Assembly: GCA_003952965.2 (NCBI GenBank)
Contig: CM025855.1
Location: 31,775,590-31,839,589 of the forward strand
Direction: 5' to 3'
Length of the DNA: 64,000 nt
Origin: Morella rubra
Lineage: Eukaryota; Streptophyta; Magnoliopsida; Fagales; Myricaceae
Notes under the pieces: generated by a model
Databases searched by the model: none
The model's input: only the letters and a program-made list of their open reading frames with translations
Told to the model about the DNA's origin: nothing
Part shown: piece by piece, positions 58,558-64,000 of the stretch
Layout of the letters: each line of letters opens with the position of its first letter
Position numbering within the stretch: position 1 is the first letter of the stretch
Position numbers and translations under genes: made by a program

Positions 58558-59858
58558 TCAGAGCTTGGAGAAAGTAGGCTTTCTTTTCTGGGTGTGTGCT
58601 GAGACGGCCTCCATTAAATCATTGGAAATCAGCATCGCCGAGTTCCAAGTGGCAACATAATCCAACCCCTGCTCCAAACTCAGGTCCTTACTTCTAAGTA
58701 GCACTGCCTTTGTCCCAGTGACAGCGAGAGGAGACTTGGAAGCAATTCCTGCCACAACCATTATTAGCATATGTAAAGAGTACACAAATTATAATTTATA
58801 TTTTATACGGTCATTCTGACTCACTGTCTTTCATTTGGGTCTTCAATTTCCAGAAATAGAAAGCTTCTTAGAGTATCCTAAAGACTCAGATAAACAAAAT
58901 CAAACCAAATGAACCAGCAAGAACTCTAGCCACACGGACACAAGTGTGTTCTGCCACAAGCAACTCATCGCCATCTCTCCACATGACAGACGGAATTCAC
59001 AATATCTACTGCATTACTCATGTTAGTACAAACTGAGCCGAGAGGTTATCTGCGGGGATAAATTATTCTTCAGTTTTGGTTATTTTATGCTATTCCAGTT
59101 TTATTTGGTTCTAATTAATGTAATGCACAAAACCCAGTGAGATGCAGCTTCAGGAATCTTTCCTAAATTCTGGTAGAGTACGATTTTCTTCAATTAATAT
59201 TGTGTAAAAAGGCAAGATTACCCTCGGCCAAGAGCCCGACTTCTTTGTCCATTTCCTCCTTGGACCCAAAAGTTCTGGACACCAGACCCAACTGCTTGGC
59301 CTCGGATCCCGAGAACCTCCGACCCGTTAGCGCCAATTCCATTGCGTTGCCGTACCCGACGAGCGCGGGCAATCTCTGAAGCGTCCCCAGGTCAGCGATG
59401 ATTGCCAAGTCGACCTCCTTGACCGAGAAGAATGCGTCCTCCGTGCAAAACCTTATGTCACAAGCGGTAATCAGATCGATGCCACTGCCGATACACGCCC
59501 CGTGGATAGCCGCGATCACCGGCTTCCGGCACCGCTCAATAGCGGTGACCGAGTCCTGTAGGGACTTAATATGTCGGCGGAGCTTCTCTGCTGCGCGGCC
59601 GCTGTCGCCGGAAGAGAATAAGGCGGCCATCGAGCCCAGGCTTGAGAGGTCGATGCCTGCGCAGAAGTGTTTTCCGACGCCGGAAAGGAAGACGACGTTG
59701 ACGTCGGGGTTTTGATCGAGGGCGGCGAGAGCTCTGGGGAATTCTGAGAAAAAGTCGGGAGACATAGCGTTGCCATGGGATGCGCGATTCAGGCAGAGGT
59801 GGAAGACCCGGGAGTTTGGAGTCTTCTGAACGATTTCTAGGGTTTTGAATTGCTCCAT
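58558..59858 (-). CDS. DCI1: Peroxisomal delta(3,5)-delta(2,4)-dienoyl-CoA isomerase, DCI1-like
   Basis: Two exons, 59222-59858 and 58558-58748, total 828 bases, 275 aa (Arabidopsis At5g43280 is of the same size). It moves double bonds in dienoyl-CoA during beta-oxidation of unsaturated fatty acids. This is an enoyl-CoA hydratase/isomerase fold protein: GKHFCAGIDLSSLGS builds the oxyanion-hole region, and AAIHGACIGSGIDLITACDI supplies the second half. The three acidic residues expected for the dienoyl isomerase are present: Asp128 in SGIDL, Glu148 in VKEVD and Asp156 in IADLG. The last three residues are SKL, a standard type 1 peroxisomal targeting signal. Exon 2 carries SPLAVTGTKAVLLRSKDLS and GLDYVATWNSAML. 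A Gly-to-Ser change in the usual CIGGG motif is the only oddity. The start MEQFKTLEI matches the family. Confidence 0.95.
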
Positions 59859-59917
59859 TGCTGGGTGATTACTGATTCGCTATTGCGAAATTATAATGAC
59901 GGAGTGTGGAAAACGAA

Positions 59918-60283
59918 GGAAAATTGGAGCAGAATAGCCGGTCGATCCCGACTTCCAGTTGGTAACTGGATAAGGCTGCAGCTTTACCCTAGGTAAGAAA
60001 ATAGTGAAACTGTGAAAGCTTAAAAAAAGGGCAAAGGAAGGAAAATTGGAGCAGAATAGCCGGTCGATCCCGACTTCTACTTGGTAACCGGATAAAGCTC
60101 CAGCTTTTCCCTAGGTAAGAAAATAGTGAAACTGTGAAGCAGAATAGCCGGTCGATCCCGACTTCCACTTGGTAAACTGGATAAAGCTCCAGCTTTTCCC
60201 TAGGTAAGAAAATAGGGAAACTGTGAAAGCTTAAAAAAAACCTAGGTAAGAAAATAGTGAAACTGTGAAAGCTTAAAAAAGGG
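59918..60283. repeat. Tandem repeat in the DCI1-like promoter
   Basis: Units begin at 59918, 60040 and about 60139, with a partial fourth from about 60241. Each shares GCAGAATAGCCGGTCGATCC, GGTAA(C)TGGATAA and CCTAGGTAAGAAAATAGTGA. Spacings are 122 and 88 for the GCAGAATAGCC phrase, so units vary by deletion. The array starts about 60 bases upstream of the start codon. Confidence 0.88.
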
Positions 60284-60306
60284 AAAATCCTTCAGAGAAT
60301 TTTAAA

Positions 60307-60379
60307 GGTCCTACGGGAGTCGAACCCAGGTCGCTGGATTCAAAGTCCAGAGTGCTAACCACTACACCACCATAGAACC
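60307..60379 (-). tRNA. tRNA-Gln (anticodon UUG)-like, with small indels
   Basis: Read on the minus strand it begins GGTTCTATGG and ends TAGGACC, giving a paired acceptor stem. The anticodon arm CTGGACTTTGAATCCAG has anticodon UUG, and the T arm has GGGTTCGACTCCC. Compared with the plant tRNA-Gln(UUG) sequence I know, the D arm holds an extra GTG (GGTGGTGTAG) and the T stem lacks one base on its 3' side. It may be a decayed copy or contain assembly errors. Confidence 0.8.
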
Positions 60380-61439
60380 TCTCTCTTTGAATAAACAACC
60401 ACTTGTTTTAATTTTTGAAGAAGTGTTTCTTTTTAATGTCAGATTTTATTTTTATTGCTTTTGCTAACAAAGAAAAATCTTTTAAACTACCAAAAAAGGG
60501 GTTATATGGAATAGAAATCCTTCCCAATTTACTCTTGGAATTGAATGATCCAATTAATGAAAAAAAAAATAAACACAACATATAAAATCTCATAATAAAA
60601 TTTACACTATTTCGTAATTAATATATATCCTTGATTATTTGTGTAACTAATATTATTTATCTCTTTTTGACAAGCTGAACAACAAATTGAAAAGGATCAT
60701 GTTATGTTGTATGGCAGTGATACTATTGCATAAGTACATCTTACGCAATCACACACTCCCATTACAAGCTTAAAAGCATTACTTAATTAATTACATATAT
60801 ATCCATTTATATAACGTTAAATAAGAAGAGTTATCTCCGAAAATTCTGCAGTTGATTGAACAGCTTTCGACTACCTCACGTTCCTCCTTTATGTCACATA
60901 CTTCTACTACATTAATTACATCTCTTAAATACAAATTAATTAGATCAAAAGTTTTAGCGATAACCTTGGTCGAAACTTTTATTTGGATAAGCATAAACGT
61001 ACTATGGTGGATAAAGGACCTCCCTTTTCCACGTAGTCAAATAATCTGCACTTTTAAATATATTAGGATACAACTTGCAATGGTAGGCTGCCTAGCTGGC
61101 TAGAATATGCCTTTGCAATCAACAAAAAGTACTTTTTTCCCGATTTTGTCCCTAGATTTACTTGTTTCTTTCGTGGCTATATATATATATACATGTTGTT
61201 AATATTGTTCAATTGGGTGCTAGCAACAAGGGTCCCTTCGGGGACGTACATCCGATAAAAAAGGGTGCTAGCAACAAGAACGTGGAGCTAATTCCAATAT
61301 TCTTACGTACGCAATGCTTTTCGGGCTCTACCTTATCCCACCTATCTTTGTACTAATTGTGGAATTAAGTGATGTCTTTTTTTTTTTTTTTCCCTAGGCG
61401 TGGAAGAATGTCTAAAAGCTTGAAAGAAAAGGGAATTTG
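60380..61439. other. Intergenic, no gene recognised
   Basis: AT-rich sequence. The exact 16-base phrase GGGTGCTAGCAACAAG occurs twice (about 61217 and 61264), with the palindrome TGCTAGCA inside. A T tract lies at 61378-61391. Confidence 0.55.
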
Positions 61440-64000
61440 GACAGCATCACGGGACCGTCCAATCCTGGCTTGTTTGACTCCAATGTGAGCGGTTGGTTAT
61501 CATTTTCAGTGAGGGCGTGACGAGTTGCAGGATAAAACGACGCTCACGAAAAGATTTACTCGAGGAGGTGGAGCAAGAATACCGGGAGGCCAAAAACTGG
61601 GATAGGCCACAAGGAATCGCAGCAAATGGTTTCGAATGCACACCCTCTATTATCATAGCCATAGGTTTCCAACAGGCGTCTACTACCCATCCGATAGAGG
61701 GGGCGGCCGGGAGGCAAAGACAGACGAGATACGCATTGATATCACCAGCACTGAAATTGATTGAATATGATTGATCACCACATGGGTCTTTATTCTTCTG
61801 CGTCTTCAATGGTCTTTTTCGAATGTGCGAGTGACACCAAAAGGAAAAAGACAAACGAGAGAATCATTCCTTTTTGCACTCTGAATATGAATAATTGTGT
61901 GTTTTTCTGCGTCCTTCTCTCTCCCCCTGCCCCAACACTCGGTGTCAATCGAAGATCGTTCATGCTGAGAAAAAGATACGTTGCATTGAACACCGCTGTA
62001 TTGATAAGGATTCCACGGTCGCCATAATTAGAACACTGTAGCATACCTCACAGTCAGGCAAACTAGCACTACAATTATTTGAATGCACAATCTTATATAG
62101 GGAGAGGGGAAATTGACATTATTAAGGAGGCATAAATACGAACTTAATGATCTGATGAGCGGGAGGCGGGATCAATACTCTAACTATATATAGGAGGAGC
62201 CCGAGTCGCTAAAGAAATCTCTCGACCATTAACTCTAATATCAGGACATATACTAATATGATGCGAGTGTCTAATGGCAGCGTTCTTATAACCAAGTGAC
62301 AGAACCACCGACTACAATTTATGTATAGTTCTAACCGTACATTACGACGACTGATTGAGGCACAGCCCGTAGACGAGCAGCTAATGGGGCACTATGAAGC
62401 CAAAAGGACTACACCTGGATATATAGGATGAGGTACACTGTTAATTTGCCACAGTCTGAGGGAGGAGCTCAGAGAAAAAACATTTAGATATAGAAAACAA
62501 TATTAAACGCGGTCGTTCTTGACAGCAGACCCATTACGGTCCTCACCATAATAGTGATCACGCATGCAGAACTAAGATAATCACAGGAATCAGAAACACT
62601 ACGAAGGTGCGCGAAAGGCCCACAGATGTGTAGACACCTCTAAAAAATAGATTGTGCATCATAGCATACAAAACCTAACGACACTCTCACTTTCAACCAC
62701 GCTTACATACGAACAGATATAAAGCGAACAATATGTACTACTCTACTCATAAGTATCGCCCAACAATCTCAAACAATGAACCAGGGTGACGCAGAATACG
62801 ATGCACCAGCAATCCAGGATCACTGGATATTCCTGGGCAGGATGCACTTTAGAACCTCAAAGCATCGTGGAAGCATCAAATGGGCCAAAGGGAAGAGCTA
62901 CGCGCGAAGGCAGCCGGGCTCAGCGGAGGCCCCGTCTCCCTATACGAAAATAAAGCCTAACTGGATAACTGAAGGAAACCAACGAGGGTAAGACATACAC
63001 CATAATGCACACCAAACTTATGAGAGAAATACATGGGTGATAAACAATAAGGCGAGCGGGGTATTATACCCCCCTCATACGAGCGCTCTCGAGGAAAATT
63101 TGTACACTACCCAAAGTACCAAGATCGATAACCCGACAACGTAAAGCCTCCTTTAACACAGAAAGAGCTCGGGGTGTATCAATGTTGTCCAGGGCATGAC
63201 GCACATTTGCATGCCCTTAAATTGATCCGCAGCGCCTAACAGCACCTCCACCTCTAGTGCCTGACCGTTGCACCTCCGCATTTAGGGACGACACTTCGCG
63301 ACAACTTGAGACAACATACAGCAAATCGGGTGAAAGGACTTCGACCCCAACAACTAACAGAAGATTAGTCAAAGCATCAATCCGTGTTTAACACTCTAGG
63401 ATTCATGGACGAGCATTTATTCGTCCTGACTGCCTCTTCTCCATATTTATAGACCGGGAGCAAGAAAACGCGCACATAGGCTTAGAGGGAAGAGTAAATA
63501 GGACCGAGCCTCTATAACACGAAGTATCTGAAAGCTTTCGGCCACCAATGTTAGCATTGTAAGAGCTTGAAACCAAACAACACACACAACTAAGACACGC
63601 ACGGTAAACAAGAGTGAGTACTCACACAAAGCTTGTGAAGTATCGTGAGCATGCAAGTCTAGCTCACGAGAGAGAGAGAAAGGTCGCACACCAAAGTACA
63701 TGATCACACTTAGGGCTGACGCGGCGAGGCATCGTTTCGTTTGGGCTGACTCGGCTGTGAGAGAGAGACAGAAGGAGAAACGGCTAAAAGGATTGTTTGT
63801 GGAGGTCACAAGACCGTCTCAAGTGGGCAACCGCTCGCAATTCGGGGATGCTGTACGCGCAGCTCGGACAGCTTTGGCGCGTTTTGGTAAGGCTCAACTG
63901 ATAAAACTCTATTCCCGTCTCCAATCTGCATTCGAGATCCTCTGTTCCACGCTGTTCCTCGTGGCCGCAGTAGGAAGAAGATCCCTACCTATGGGGTGAA
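61440..64000. other. Base-balanced sequence of unknown nature
   Basis: From about 61440 the homopolymers and AT richness of the rest of the window fade. Open frames are short. A minus-strand frame at 61447-61854 and a minus-strand MILSFVFFLLVSLAHSKK peptide (about 61866) look like pieces of a secreted protein out of frame with each other, but I cannot identify them. At about 63440-63455 the minus strand has a CTATAAATA box, followed downstream by AATAAA, as in a promoter or LTR. No terminal repeats, primer-binding site or polymerase motifs were found. Confidence 0.4.

Noticed and set aside
61960-63999. Possible integrated virus or retrotransposon at the window end
   Set aside because: No polymerase, coat or movement motifs, no primer-binding site and no paired terminal repeats are visible. 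A TATA-like box alone is not enough.

Overview
The window is plant nuclear DNA, most likely from a core eudicot. Six spliced genes can be read by eye with plant-type GT-AG introns, and all of them resemble conserved eudicot families. The intergenic DNA is AT-rich and holds MITE-like elements, tRNA-derived SINEs and microsatellites. A 101-base run of N at 1400-1500 marks a scaffold gap. I recognise no prokaryotic operon, CRISPR array or intact retrotransposon.

Layout. 446-643 (-): last coding exon of an unidentified gene. About 2340-7250: a degenerate AT-rich tandem repeat built from units of roughly 113 bp. About 7251-8035: a C-depleted, A-rich block. 8078-9338 (+): a short secreted LRR protein of the LRR1/SERK-like family, with its 5' exons missing. 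10860-17133 (-): a 640-aa protein of the At2g33490 (AH/BAR plus hydroxyproline-rich tail) family. 20425-25028 (-): mitochondrial pyruvate dehydrogenase E1 beta, 376 aa in 14 exons. 24409-27212: repeated copies of that gene's promoter and first two exons. 29798-29874 (+): tRNA-Leu(UAG)-like. 32002-35219 (+): a 77-aa conserved plant protein in two exons, whose intron and last exon recur as a tandem copy reaching to 38518. 42610-43912 (-): a NAC transcription factor of the ANAC083/VNI2 type. 54712-57764 (-): a GDPD1-type glycerophosphodiester phosphodiesterase. 58558-59858 (-): a peroxisomal dienoyl-CoA isomerase (DCI1-like) ending in SKL. 60307-60379 (-): tRNA-Gln(UUG)-like. From about 61.4 kb to the end there is more base-balanced sequence in which I recognise no gene.

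The genes do not form a pathway. They are ordinary housekeeping and regulatory neighbours: mitochondrial pyruvate oxidation, peroxisomal oxidation of unsaturated fatty acids, phosphodiester breakdown and a NAC regulator. The most unusual aspect is structural. There are many close direct repeats, several of which carry whole exons, and one copy often differs from its partner by scattered small deletions. This could be recent local duplication or the merging of two haplotypes during assembly; sequence alone cannot decide. I found no convincing new molecular system. The best leads are the duplicated PDH E1 beta promoter and first exons, the duplicated last exon of the 77-aa gene, and the possible three-unit higher-order structure of the satellite.
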